Assembly: GCA_964500775.1 (NCBI GenBank)
Contig: CAZCQG010000009.1
Span: forward strand, 1-59,745
Length of the DNA: 59,745 nucleotides
From: CAZCQG01 sp964500775
Lineage (GTDB): Bacteria > Campylobacterota > Campylobacteria > Campylobacterales > CAZCQG01
Direction of reading: 5' to 3'
Every line of letters begins with the position of its first letter. The first letter of the stretch is position 1. The position numbers and the translations under genes were made by a program. Shown piece after piece: positions 7,655 through 15,145 of the stretch. A model generated the notes under the pieces. The model had not been told where the DNA came from, did no database searches, and saw only the letters and a list, made by a program, of their open reading frames with translations.

Positions 7655-10600
7655 GTGGAACATCTGATCAGATTCTTTATAGAGCGTCCGAAACTCAATT
7701 ACACTTTGGCGTTATTCTTGTTTATCGCAGGGGTGTACTCGTATGTTATTTTGCCAAAGGAGATATTCCCTCCGTTGGCGCTAGATAAGATAAGCGTCAG
7801 CGGCGGATATGCGGGGGCAAGCCCCGATAATCTCGACAAGATGGCGGTCTCAAATATAGAAGATGAGATAAAAAACATCTCCGGCATCAGCGAAGTAGAA
7901 TCTACAATTCGCTCCGGTGCGTTTAGCATCGTCGTGACGCTCAAGAAAAATACCGATAAAAACGAAGTGCTCAATAAAATAAAAGATGCCCTCTCGCTCG
8001 TAAAAAGCGATCTTCCAAGCGACATGAATGAACCAAACGCAATGCACGTGGAGAGCAAGATCCCTTTGATGCAGGTGGCTATATCGTCAGATAGCCTAAG
8101 TCATGATGCGCTTATCGAAGTGGCTAAAGATATTAAAAGAAAACTCTCACGAATAGAGAATCTCACCGATGTAGTACTCTACGGCGAATCGGACAAAGAG
8201 ATAAAAATACTCGTAGATTCCAAGAAAATCGATGCCTACGGCGTGGCAAAAAGCGGCGTGATGGATGCTATATCTTCACTCTCGTATATTTTTCCTATCG
8301 GCAAGATCGAAGAGCTAGGCAATCATATGTTCGTCTCCACTACGTACGGAAAAGCGAGCAGAGAAGAGTTTATGGAGACGCTTATCACCGTAGGCGGCAA
8401 ACGATTACGAATCGGCGATATTGCCGATGTGATTATCGGTTATCCCAAAGGGGAGACGATCTCAAGCTTCAACGGAAAAAACAGTCTCAATATCAATATC
8501 TCAAAAGATACCGGCGGCAATGCCATAGTGCTCTCCAAGAAAGTCAAAGAGATTCTGAAAAAATACGAAAAAGAGTATCAAGACATCTCGATCGATTCCT
8601 ATTCCGACACGTCGGTATATATCAAAAATAGGCTCAACACCGTTATTTCAAACATTAGCCTCGGATTTTTACTCGTGACGATCTCTATGTATTTTTTGAT
8701 AAACGGGCGTATCTCTATCGTGGTAGCGGCGGGGATTCCTTTTTCCTTTATCATCGGATTGATATTTTTTGAATTTAGCGGCAATAGTATAAATATGATC
8801 TCGCTCCTAGGAGCGCTCATAGCCGTGGGTGTTTTGGTCGATGATGCGATCATCGTATCCGAAAATATCCAGCGCCATATCGAAGAGGGGATGGACACGC
8901 TCGATGCGGCAGTACTCGGGACAAAAGAGGTCGCCGTGCCTGTTATAATGGCGACACTCACGACTATGTTCGCGTTTGTTCCTATGTTGCTGATGAGCGG
9001 CGAGATGGGGGAATTTATCAAAATGATTCCCGTGGCAGTCTGTATACTTATCGTCGCCTCGCTCATCGAATCGTTCTTTTTTCTCCCTTTGCACGCAAAA
9101 CACTTGATGAAGAAAGATTCCCATACCCTAAGCTGGGAGAAGGCAAATGCCCTCTATAGAAGAATCATCTCAAAACTCATACATTTCAAAAAAAGCTCCC
9201 TAGCGTTTTTCCTTATCGTCATCCCGCTTCTTACGATTTTAGGCTTCAAGATGTCAAAGTTCCAATTTTTTCCACCCTTTGATAGCACTATGATATATGT
9301 CAACGGAAAATTTGACGTCAATCAAAAAGTCGAAGACACAAGCGTGCGGGTCGAGGAGATCTCAAAACTCATACTATCGCATAAAGAGGAGTTTTTTATA
9401 AAATCGGTTTCCGCGGTTTCGGGCTTTAGCATGGGAGGCGGCGAACCCGTGGGCGAAAACGGCTCAAACCTTTTCGTCCTTTTCGTCGAATTGTACGAAC
9501 CTAAAGGGGAAAATATCGTGGAACGGTATATTACCCCCGTCCTTTCGTTTAATTTTGACAATGAGGAGAAAATACGGACGAGTAAGACGTTTGAGCTAGA
9601 GAAGAAGATAAAAGAGCTTGTAGCCCCGTTTAAAGCTAAATACGCCATGGAAGAACTCAACGTCGAATCACAAAGAGCCGGAGTAGTAAATAGAGACATA
9701 GAGATAAAGCTCATTAGTAACAACGATGAAAAGCTTTTAGGTAGTATAAAACACCTCAAAGAAGAGCTCGGAAAAATAGAAGGGGTAACAAATATCGGAG
9801 ATGACGCTAGAATCGGAATCCCAGAGCTAAAAATAAAATTGAATAATTACGGAGAATCACTCGGACTTACCGAAGCGCATGTCGCTCGGACAATCAGTAG
9901 TTTTCTCCTCTCAAGCGCAAAAGCCAAAAGCTACGATCAAAGCGGCATCGTAGAGATAATAACCGAAGACGAAAACAAAGATAAACTCGACTACCTCAAG
10001 GGATTTACGTTGACTTTAGGGGATGGTCGAAAGGTTTTACTTGAGGAAATAGCCACGCTTAGCAAAGAGGAAAATTTCGAAAAGATAGCCAAGGAGAACG
10101 GCGAGAAACAAAAAAGTGTTTTTGCGTTTGTCGAGGCCGACAAGATAACTGCGCTTGAAGTATTGAAAAAGTTAGAACCTATCCTAAAAGAGATAAGCGA
10201 TTCGGGTATCACCGTAAAACAAGGGGGCGAAAAAGAGCAGACCGAGCAATTGCGTCACGATATGATGGTCGCTTCCGTCATTGCACTATTTTTGATGTTT
10301 TTGTCACTCCTTTTTATGTTTGGCAATTTCGGGAACGTGTTTATGATTCTCTCTGTCATCCCGTTCTCATTTCTCGGTGTAGTGTATGGGCATTTCTTGA
10401 TGGGATTAAACCTCACGATGCCAAGCATCATAGGTATTTTGGGGCTAGCGGGCGTAGTCATAAACGACGGAATCGTGATGCTAGAATTTATACGCAAAGT
10501 GACAAACGGTGAGGAGCTGTTGAGGCGCGCTTCTATTAGATTACGCCCGATAATCCTTACCTCCATCACTACGCTCATCGGACTTTCGACGCTGATATTT

Positions 10601-10732
10601 TTCCCGAGCGGGCAGGCGAAGATTCTTCAACCTTTAGCGGTATCGCTAGGTTTTGGACTGGCATGGGGGACTGTGCTCAATCTTTTGTATCTTCCCGTGC
10701 TCTTTGCCGTCGTGAAAAAAATCAAAATCTAA
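7655..10732 (+). CDS. RND-family efflux permease (AcrB-like)
   Basis: An inner-membrane proton-driven pump of 1025 residues with the duplicated 12-helix RND layout: TM1 near residues 14-33, large periplasmic loops, and conserved TM4 with the proton-relay pair in GVLVDDAIIV (about residues 393-402). The equivalent helix in the second half reads GLAGVVINDGIVMLEF. The start is GTG with AAAGAGGG upstream. There is no membrane-fusion protein and no TolC-like gene beside it; instead it follows the FtsL-like gene by 9 bp, apparently as part of the same transcription unit. The transported substrate is unknown. Its partners must be encoded elsewhere, or it may work as an orphan permease. Confidence 0.88.
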   Translation: MEHLIRFFIERPKLNYTLALFLFIAGVYSYVILPKEIFPPLALDKISVSGGYAGASPDNLDKMAVSNIEDEIKNISGISEVESTIRSGAFSIVVTLKKNTDKNEVLNKIKDALSLVKSDLPSDMNEPNAMHVESKIPLMQVAISSDSLSHDALIEVAKDIKRKLSRIENLTDVVLYGESDKEIKILVDSKKIDAYGVAKSGVMDAISSLSYIFPIGKIEELGNHMFVSTTYGKASREEFMETLITVGGKRLRIGDIADVIIGYPKGETISSFNGKNSLNINISKDTGGNAIVLSKKVKEILKKYEKEYQDISIDSYSDTSVYIKNRLNTVISNISLGFLLVTISMYFLINGRISIVVAAGIPFSFIIGLIFFEFSGNSINMISLLGALIAVGVLVDDAIIVSENIQRHIEEGMDTLDAAVLGTKEVAVPVIMATLTTMFAFVPMLLMSGEMGEFIKMIPVAVCILIVASLIESFFFLPLHAKHLMKKDSHTLSWEKANALYRRIISKLIHFKKSSLAFFLIVIPLLTILGFKMSKFQFFPPFDSTMIYVNGKFDVNQKVEDTSVRVEEISKLILSHKEEFFIKSVSAVSGFSMGGGEPVGENGSNLFVLFVELYEPKGENIVERYITPVLSFNFDNEEKIRTSKTFELEKKIKELVAPFKAKYAMEELNVESQRAGVVNRDIEIKLISNNDEKLLGSIKHLKEELGKIEGVTNIGDDARIGIPELKIKLNNYGESLGLTEAHVARTISSFLLSSAKAKSYDQSGIVEIITEDENKDKLDYLKGFTLTLGDGRKVLLEEIATLSKEENFEKIAKENGEKQKSVFAFVEADKITALEVLKKLEPILKEISDSGITVKQGGEKEQTEQLRHDMMVASVIALFLMFLSLLFMFGNFGNVFMILSVIPFSFLGVVYGHFLMGLNLTMPSIIGILGLAGVVINDGIVMLEFIRKVTNGEELLRRASIRLRPIILTSITTLIGLSTLIFFPSGQAKILQPLAVSLGFGLAWGTVLNLLYLPVLFAVVKKIKI

Positions 10733-10741
10733 TAGCGTAAA

Positions 10742-10865
10742 TAATCAAACCCTCTGAATAATCGCTCTCTCAATGCGGTTGCTCACGACGGGTGCCCCAA
10801 AGCTTCGCCATTTGACCCGTCGGAGCAAAGCATTTCTTTTGGATTATTCAGATGGTTTAATCAAA
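10742..10865. repeat. Imperfect long hairpin, MITE-like or structured RNA element
   Basis: This fills most of the space between the RND gene and the regulator gene. Outer arms at 10747-10763 and 10842-10858 pair over 17 positions with one mismatch (core CTGAATAATC / GATTATTCAG). An inner stem pairs TTGCTC-A-CGACGGGT with ACCCGTCGGAGCAA, with one bulged A, and AATGC with GCATT just outside it. The element is framed by two copies of TAATCAAA (10742-10749 and 10858-10865). The second copy is separated from the core arm by two bases, so the target-duplication reading is not clean. No protein is encoded and no T-tract follows. Confidence 0.55.
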
Positions 10866-10892
10866 AGAAAACGGATTTTTATCGCCAAATAC

Positions 10893-10922
10893 TTGACATA
10901 AGTTTATAATACGCTGTATAAT
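10893..10922 (+). promoter_or_regulatory. Sigma-70 promoter of the DUF134/NifX gene cluster
   Basis: TTGACA (10893-10898) and TATAAT (10917-10922) are separated by 18 bp. Both hexamers match consensus perfectly. Transcription should begin near 10929, inside the palindrome at 10925-10943. It is the only clear promoter before the run of five or six same-strand genes that follows. Confidence 0.8.
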
Positions 10923-10924
10923 TG

Positions 10925-10943
10925 CCATATGTTCATAATATGG
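10925..10943. promoter_or_regulatory. Inverted repeat CCATAT-N7-ATATGG over the transcription start, candidate operator
   Basis: The dyad CCATAT (10925-10930) and ATATGG (10938-10943) is centred about 12 bp downstream of the -10 element and partly includes the Shine-Dalgarno GGAG of the next gene. A dimeric repressor bound here would block initiation. The first gene encodes a helix-turn-helix protein, so autoregulation is a reasonable inference. Confidence 0.5.
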
Positions 10944-10950
10944 AGCAACT

Positions 10951-11580
10951 ATGGCTAGAACTAAAATGGATCGTAACCTTACATTTAAACCGAAATGCAA
11001 GATTTTTTCACCCATCGACATTACTTCAGAAGGGACGATTGCCCTTTCTCATGACGAGCTAGAGGCGCTTTATCTTATGGATTTTTTGGAGCAATACCAA
11101 GAGGATTGCGCCAAGAGTCTAGGGGTTTCTCGCCCGACATTTTCTAGAATCATCCACAATGCACGCAAAAAAACGGCTGATATGATCGTGTCGGGAAAGA
11201 GGCTAGTGGTACGCGAGCAAAGCATCTCGTACGATATAGCTTTTCCTACCGACGACAAAGTGAGTGTTGCCGAAAACCTGATAATTGCAAAGTATTTTGC
11301 GTTTATCAACGTCTACGAGGAAAAAATAGCTTCGGTGAAGTACATAGCAAATCCTATAGTTGAAGAATTGGAAGCTGCGAAAAAAGAGATACCCAAAGAC
11401 GGTGCGGGACTTAGCGCCGGACGGATAATCCCCGAAGTTTTGAAAGGTGCTTGCGCTCTTGTATGCAAAAGTATCGGCGAAGGGCTGAAGAGGAATCTCG
11501 AAGGGGTAGGGATAAGCGTGGTCGAAAGCGACTATAAAAATATAAGTGAAATAGAAATAAACATTAGGAGTATACGATGA
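10951..11580 (+). CDS. DUF134-type HTH regulator with NifX-like C-terminal domain
   Basis: A 209-residue two-domain protein. The N-terminal 95 or so residues match the DUF134 pattern: a short basic lead, ALSHDELEALYLMDF and a sigma-like helix-turn-helix in CAKSLGVSRPTFSRIIHNAR. From about residue 97 a dinitrogenase iron-molybdenum cofactor domain (NifX/NifB C-terminal type) follows, recognisable by YDIAFPTDD, then VSVAENLIIAKYFAF and the later GLSAGRIIPEVL and GEGLKRNLEGVGI. Fusions of this kind are predicted metal- or redox-responsive regulators; the ligand is not established. It has its own consensus promoter and a dyad over the start site. It overlaps the next NifX-like gene by 4 bp. No nitrogenase genes are visible nearby. 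Confidence 0.8.
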   Translation: MARTKMDRNLTFKPKCKIFSPIDITSEGTIALSHDELEALYLMDFLEQYQEDCAKSLGVSRPTFSRIIHNARKKTADMIVSGKRLVVREQSISYDIAFPTDDKVSVAENLIIAKYFAFINVYEEKIASVKYIANPIVEELEAAKKEIPKDGAGLSAGRIIPEVLKGACALVCKSIGEGLKRNLEGVGISVVESDYKNISEIEINIRSIR

Positions 11581-12125
11581 TAGCAGTACCTATGAAAGGG
11601 AATAAAGAAGAGAGTTCGATAACGACGGTGTTCGGCAAAGCCAAACACATAGCATTGATCGATGAGAATACAAAATCGGTAGAGTTTAAAGAGATAAACT
11701 TCAGTAGCGGGAGGACGCTAGCGGCATGGCTAGTGGATAAGGGCGTGACAAAAGCGGTGGTAAAAGATATGGGAGCAAATCCTTTTATGTCGTTGCACAA
11801 TAACGGAGTGCAGGTCTACTTTTGCGATGAAAAACGGGCAAATGTCTCGGAGATAGTAGATGCACTAGAAAAAGGGGCTTTTAATCTCGTCACCCCTGAA
11901 AACTTCAATACGTTTTTTGAAGGGAAAAGCGCGCATCACGGACACGGACATGAGCACGGAGATCACGATCATGATCATGGCTGCGGCGGGCATGGCGAAG
12001 GACACGGGCACGGATGCGAAACCGAAGGGAAAAAGAGCGGAGAGAAGTGCTGTGATTCCAAACCCAAAGAGAGCCTTGTGCTTTTACGGGGGCAGGGGAA
12101 AAGATGTTGCGGACGTAGCTTGTAG
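11577..12125 (+). CDS. NifX-like cofactor-binding protein with a His-rich tail
   Basis: A 182-residue protein. Residues 1 to about 112 form a NifX/NifB-type domain: MIAVPMKG start, VFGKAKHIALID, the TLAAWLVDKGVTKAVVKDMGANPFMSLHNNGVQVYF core. Such domains carry iron-molybdenum or Mo-Cu clusters or their precursors. A tail follows (about 118-145) with 13 His residues alternating with Gly and Asp (HGHGHEHGDHDHDHG) and then Cys pairs (EKCCDS, KRCCGRS), typical of metal storage or metallochaperone segments. The start overlaps the regulator's stop (ATGA). The tail is open to the stop codon without a frame problem. Metal transfer or sensing together with the upstream regulator is inference. Confidence 0.75.
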   Translation: MIAVPMKGNKEESSITTVFGKAKHIALIDENTKSVEFKEINFSSGRTLAAWLVDKGVTKAVVKDMGANPFMSLHNNGVQVYFCDEKRANVSEIVDALEKGAFNLVTPENFNTFFEGKSAHHGHGHEHGDHDHDHGCGGHGEGHGHGCETEGKKSGEKCCDSKPKESLVLLRGQGKRCCGRSL

Positions 12126-12134
12126 GATAGACAT

Positions 12135-12653
12135 TTGAAAAAAATAGTATACGGAATTATCGCGTTAGCTATTTGCTTATCGCTAGTGGTATTTTATGTA
12201 AATCGGCAGCCCTCCAAGCCGAAATGCTTGAGCGAAGTGACCGCGTTTGATAAACGTAGCGGCGATATAAACGCACTTGTCAAAGAGATAGAATCAGGCG
12301 CTATTCACTACCGATGCGATGTGTATAAAAGCAAATATATGCACAGCAGGGTAGAAACATATACCGACAGTGAACTATTGAAGAAGGCAAGCGAAGAGGT
12401 TTTCGGAAAAGAGGAAGATACTAAAAACTCTAACGTAGAGATACGGTGTGAGTTGTACGAAAACGACAAGGAAGACCCAGGGAAGAAAAGTAGCAGCTGC
12501 AAGCTTTTTGCGGGGTATCTCCTCTACACGTTCACACTAGACGGAGAACAGATATACAAGATTCAGATTGACGTAGAAAAAAGTGATTTTAGCGACATTC
12601 CATTGAGGCTGAATTGTATTAAAAACTCGCTATATTATTACGCTAAGAAATAA
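12135..12653 (+). CDS. Membrane-anchored Cys-containing protein of unknown function
   Basis: I do not recognise this 172-residue protein. An N-terminal hydrophobic segment (about residues 4-23, IVYGIIALAICLSLVVFYV) after a short Lys lead should anchor it in the inner membrane with the rest in the periplasm. The soluble part has five Cys residues (in KPKCLSE, HYRCDVY, EIRCELY, SSSCKLF and RLNCIKN) and many charged residues, so disulfides or metal binding are possible. The TTG start is preceded by AGGAT, 9 bp after the NifX-like gene, and 20 bp separate its stop from the oxidoreductase start. It therefore belongs to the same transcription unit. No lipobox is seen. Confidence 0.65.
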   Translation: MKKIVYGIIALAICLSLVVFYVNRQPSKPKCLSEVTAFDKRSGDINALVKEIESGAIHYRCDVYKSKYMHSRVETYTDSELLKKASEEVFGKEEDTKNSNVEIRCELYENDKEDPGKKSSSCKLFAGYLLYTFTLDGEQIYKIQIDVEKSDFSDIPLRLNCIKNSLYYYAKK

Positions 12654-12673
12654 AATCCATAAAAGGAGATTAT

Positions 12674-14041
12674 ATGAGTGTGATACAAAGCGACATTTTA
12701 GTCATCGGCGGCGGACCTGCGGGGATGATCACCGCGACGACGGCAAAGAGTTATTATCCCGATAAAAAAGTCGTGGTGGTGCGCACAAACAAAGAGTTGC
12801 TCGTGCCTTGCGCGATACCTTATATCTTCGGCAATACTCTCGGGGATAGCAGCAAGAATCTCATCCCTTCGACCAAAATCACCGAAAGCGGATGCGAACT
12901 CTATTTTGACACGATAGAAGATGTCGATTTTGAGGCAAAAAGCGCCAAAGGGGAGGGCGGCACGACCTATACGTACGACAAGCTCGTATTTGCGACAGGC
13001 TCACGTCCAAATATCCCAAGGAGTCTAGGCGGCGTGGATTCTTGCGGCGTATTTGCCGTGCCAAAAGATAGAGGCGAGATAGACAGACTCAAAGAGGCAC
13101 TCAAAGAGCACAAAAGAGTCGTAGTGATAGGTACCGGTTTTATCGGTATCGAAGTAGCCGTAGAGCTAGCCGAATCGGGCAAAGAGGTGACCATTATAGG
13201 CGAGCAGGAGCGGGTGCTGCAAAATGCACTTGATGCGGAGTTTTCAAAAGCTGCCGAGGAGATCATCGCTCAAAAAGGGGTACGCCTTCTCAATTCACAT
13301 AGGGTAGAGGAGATACTCTGCAACATAGATAAAACCACAGGGGTACGCACCTCAAGCGGCGAAGTGATCGAAGCTGACTTCGTGATACTCGGTATCGGCT
13401 ACCACCCCGACACGACGCTAGCGGAAAAATCGGGCTTGCGACTGGGCAAGAAAAAAGGAATCTGGGTGGATGAATATATGCGCACCGAGAAAAAAGACGT
13501 TTTTGCCGTAGGCGATTGTGCTTCTAAACAGCATTTCATCACTCGAAAAACTACGGGCGTTATGCTGGCCTCTACGGCGACGGCGGAGGCTAGAATCTGC
13601 GCTACGTCGATGTACAAGATCGAATATATCAAAGGTTTTAGCGGTACTATCGCTATTTTCTCGACCGTCATCGGCGGTAAAGCATTTGCCTCTGCAGGAA
13701 TCACCGAAGAGGAGGCGAGGGCTGAAAATATCGATTTTGAAGTGGGCATTTTCGAGGGGATAGATAAACATCCGGGTGCGATTCCGGGTTGTCAAAAGCA
13801 GACGGTGAAACTCATATCCACTAGACGCGGCGGCACGATCATCGGCGGTCAGGTGAGCGGCGGGGTGAGTATCGGCGAGATGATAAACGTCATCGGACTT
13901 ATCATCGAAAACAAGATGAATATCTACAGTCTTTTAAATCTCCAAGTAGCGACTCATCCCCTCTTGACCGCACCGCCGACGGCGTATCCGATAGTCAAAG
14001 CCGCGGAGATTCTCGACAAAAAAATACACGCTTGCAAATAA
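12674..14041 (+). CDS. FAD-dependent pyridine-nucleotide-disulfide oxidoreductase (CoA-disulfide reductase/NADH oxidase type)
   Basis: A 455-residue flavoprotein. It has an FAD-binding GGGPAGM near residue 13, a putative redox-active Cys in VPCAIPYIFG near residue 46 (the single-Cys arrangement of CoA-disulfide reductases and NADH oxidases), an ATGSRP motif near residue 113, an NAD-binding GTGFIGIE near residue 155, and FAVGDCAS near residue 280. The C-terminal dimerisation domain is complete, including HPGAIPGCQKQTVKL with a second possible redox Cys. Start ATG with AAAGGAG. It sits in the NifX-like gene cluster. Reduction of CoA disulfide, persulfides, oxygen or a NifX-bound partner are all possible; the substrate is not decided by sequence. 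Confidence 0.82.
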   Translation: MSVIQSDILVIGGGPAGMITATTAKSYYPDKKVVVVRTNKELLVPCAIPYIFGNTLGDSSKNLIPSTKITESGCELYFDTIEDVDFEAKSAKGEGGTTYTYDKLVFATGSRPNIPRSLGGVDSCGVFAVPKDRGEIDRLKEALKEHKRVVVIGTGFIGIEVAVELAESGKEVTIIGEQERVLQNALDAEFSKAAEEIIAQKGVRLLNSHRVEEILCNIDKTTGVRTSSGEVIEADFVILGIGYHPDTTLAEKSGLRLGKKKGIWVDEYMRTEKKDVFAVGDCASKQHFITRKTTGVMLASTATAEARICATSMYKIEYIKGFSGTIAIFSTVIGGKAFASAGITEEEARAENIDFEVGIFEGIDKHPGAIPGCQKQTVKLISTRRGGTIIGGQVSGGVSIGEMINVIGLIIENKMNIYSLLNLQVATHPLLTAPPTAYPIVKAAEILDKKIHACK

Positions 14042-14065
14042 AAAAATAATAATCAAGGAGCATTT

Positions 14066-14479
14066 TTGAAACAAACTACATTTATGGAAAAATACCCCAT
14101 TTGGACGCTAGAAGTCGAAAAAAACGAGACGCAATGTAAAAGCGTAGATGAAGTGTGCAATTATTTCATACGGAAAATCGATGAGAATCCAAAGGCTGCA
14201 TTTATCGGATTATTTGATCATTATGGGCACACGAAGAATCTCCCCGACGGAGAGATCGCACAAGGTATCAAAGACGCAAAAATAGTCGTATTTTGCTTCG
14301 GTCCGAAAATCCCCTCTCCGCAAGTACTCGCGGTCAGACCGAGAAATATCGGAATCTGTGATATGGGCGATAAATTTGTGATAAGCTTTCTCGAAGCACC
14401 TGCGGAAAATATCAATACGATTATGGAAAAATGGGCGGTAGGCTTGAAGGATGCCGAGCTCTCCGGCGATATGGCATAA
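14066..14479 (+). CDS. Conserved-looking small protein (possible DUF6858 family)
   Basis: A 137-residue soluble protein with no signal or membrane segment. Visible features are the opening FMEKYPIWTLEVEKNET, a middle AAFIGLFDHYGHTKNLPDG, IVVFCFGPKIPSPQVLAVRPR and a C-terminal FVISFLEAPAE. I tentatively link it to the DUF6858 proteins of sulfur-oxidising Campylobacterota, from memory and with low certainty. The TTG start has CAAGGAG 8-9 bases upstream. It follows the flavoprotein by 24 bp and is probably cotranscribed. The His residues in DHYGH and one Cys in VFCFGP could bind a ligand; nothing more can be claimed. Confidence 0.68.
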   Translation: MKQTTFMEKYPIWTLEVEKNETQCKSVDEVCNYFIRKIDENPKAAFIGLFDHYGHTKNLPDGEIAQGIKDAKIVVFCFGPKIPSPQVLAVRPRNIGICDMGDKFVISFLEAPAENINTIMEKWAVGLKDAELSGDMA

Positions 14480-14494
14480 TCACAAAAAGGAGCT

Positions 14495-15145
14495 TTGTTG
14501 GAGCAGAAAAAAGGGATAATATTTGATCTTGACGGTACACTTTTAGATTCACTGCAAGATATAGTAGATATTGTTAATAGCATACTTTTAAAGTATCAAT
14601 TAAAAATACATACACTACAAGAGTATAGATATTTCGTCGGTTACGGCTCACGTGAACTGTTCCGACGATGTGCCGCCGAAGCGGATGATACAATGCAAGA
14701 AATTATGACCAAAGAGTTCGGCGAGAACTATATGGCACTCACCGAGAGCAAGTCGAAACTCTATGATGGGATAGAAAAAACGCTCGAAAAACTATTTGAT
14801 AAAGAGCTAAAGATAGCGGTGCTCTCAAACAAGCCCGACGCCCTCACCAAAGAGTGCGTGCAACAGTATTTGGGAGATTTTTCGTTTCACGCAGTATTTG
14901 GCGAACGCGAAGGAATCCAAAGAAAACCGCACCCCGCCGGAGCGATAGAGATAGCGCAAATATTCGGGCTAGAATCTAAAGAGATCGTTTTCGTCGGCGA
15001 TACGCGCGTGGATATGGAGACGGCAAATGCGTGCGGAATGTATCCTTTGGGGGTAGGCTGGGGATTTCGGGATAAAGAAGAGCTTGCGGCATTCGGAGCG
15101 AAGAAGATTATCACTCACCCCGAAGAGCTACTCGAAATCTTTTAA
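14495..15145 (+). CDS. HAD-family hydrolase, phosphoglycolate phosphatase-like
   Basis: A 216-residue haloacid-dehalogenase-type phosphatase with all four motifs: the nucleophile in FDLDGTLLDS (about residues 9-18), LSNKPD for motif II, the Lys of motif III in QRKPHP, and FVGDTRVDMETANACG for motif IV. A helical cap is inserted after motif I. Domain layout and size fit Gph, which clears 2-phosphoglycolate made during DNA repair or by Rubisco oxygenation; other sugar-phosphate substrates are possible. The TTG start has AAAAGGAG upstream. Its stop codon overlaps the convergent SDR stop by 4 bp, so there is no space for a terminator between the two genes. Confidence 0.82.
   Translation: MLEQKKGIIFDLDGTLLDSLQDIVDIVNSILLKYQLKIHTLQEYRYFVGYGSRELFRRCAAEADDTMQEIMTKEFGENYMALTESKSKLYDGIEKTLEKLFDKELKIAVLSNKPDALTKECVQQYLGDFSFHAVFGEREGIQRKPHPAGAIEIAQIFGLESKEIVFVGDTRVDMETANACGMYPLGVGWGFRDKEELAAFGAKKIITHPEELLEIF

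Noticed and set aside
8599..9759. Several long minus-strand frames inside the RND gene
   Set aside because: They mirror the hydrophobic and repetitive coding of the permease and have no ribosome sites.
11917..12138. Alternative frame over the His-rich tail of the NifX-like gene
   Set aside because: It results from the repeats in the tail; the main frame continues from a recognised domain to a stop without a break.
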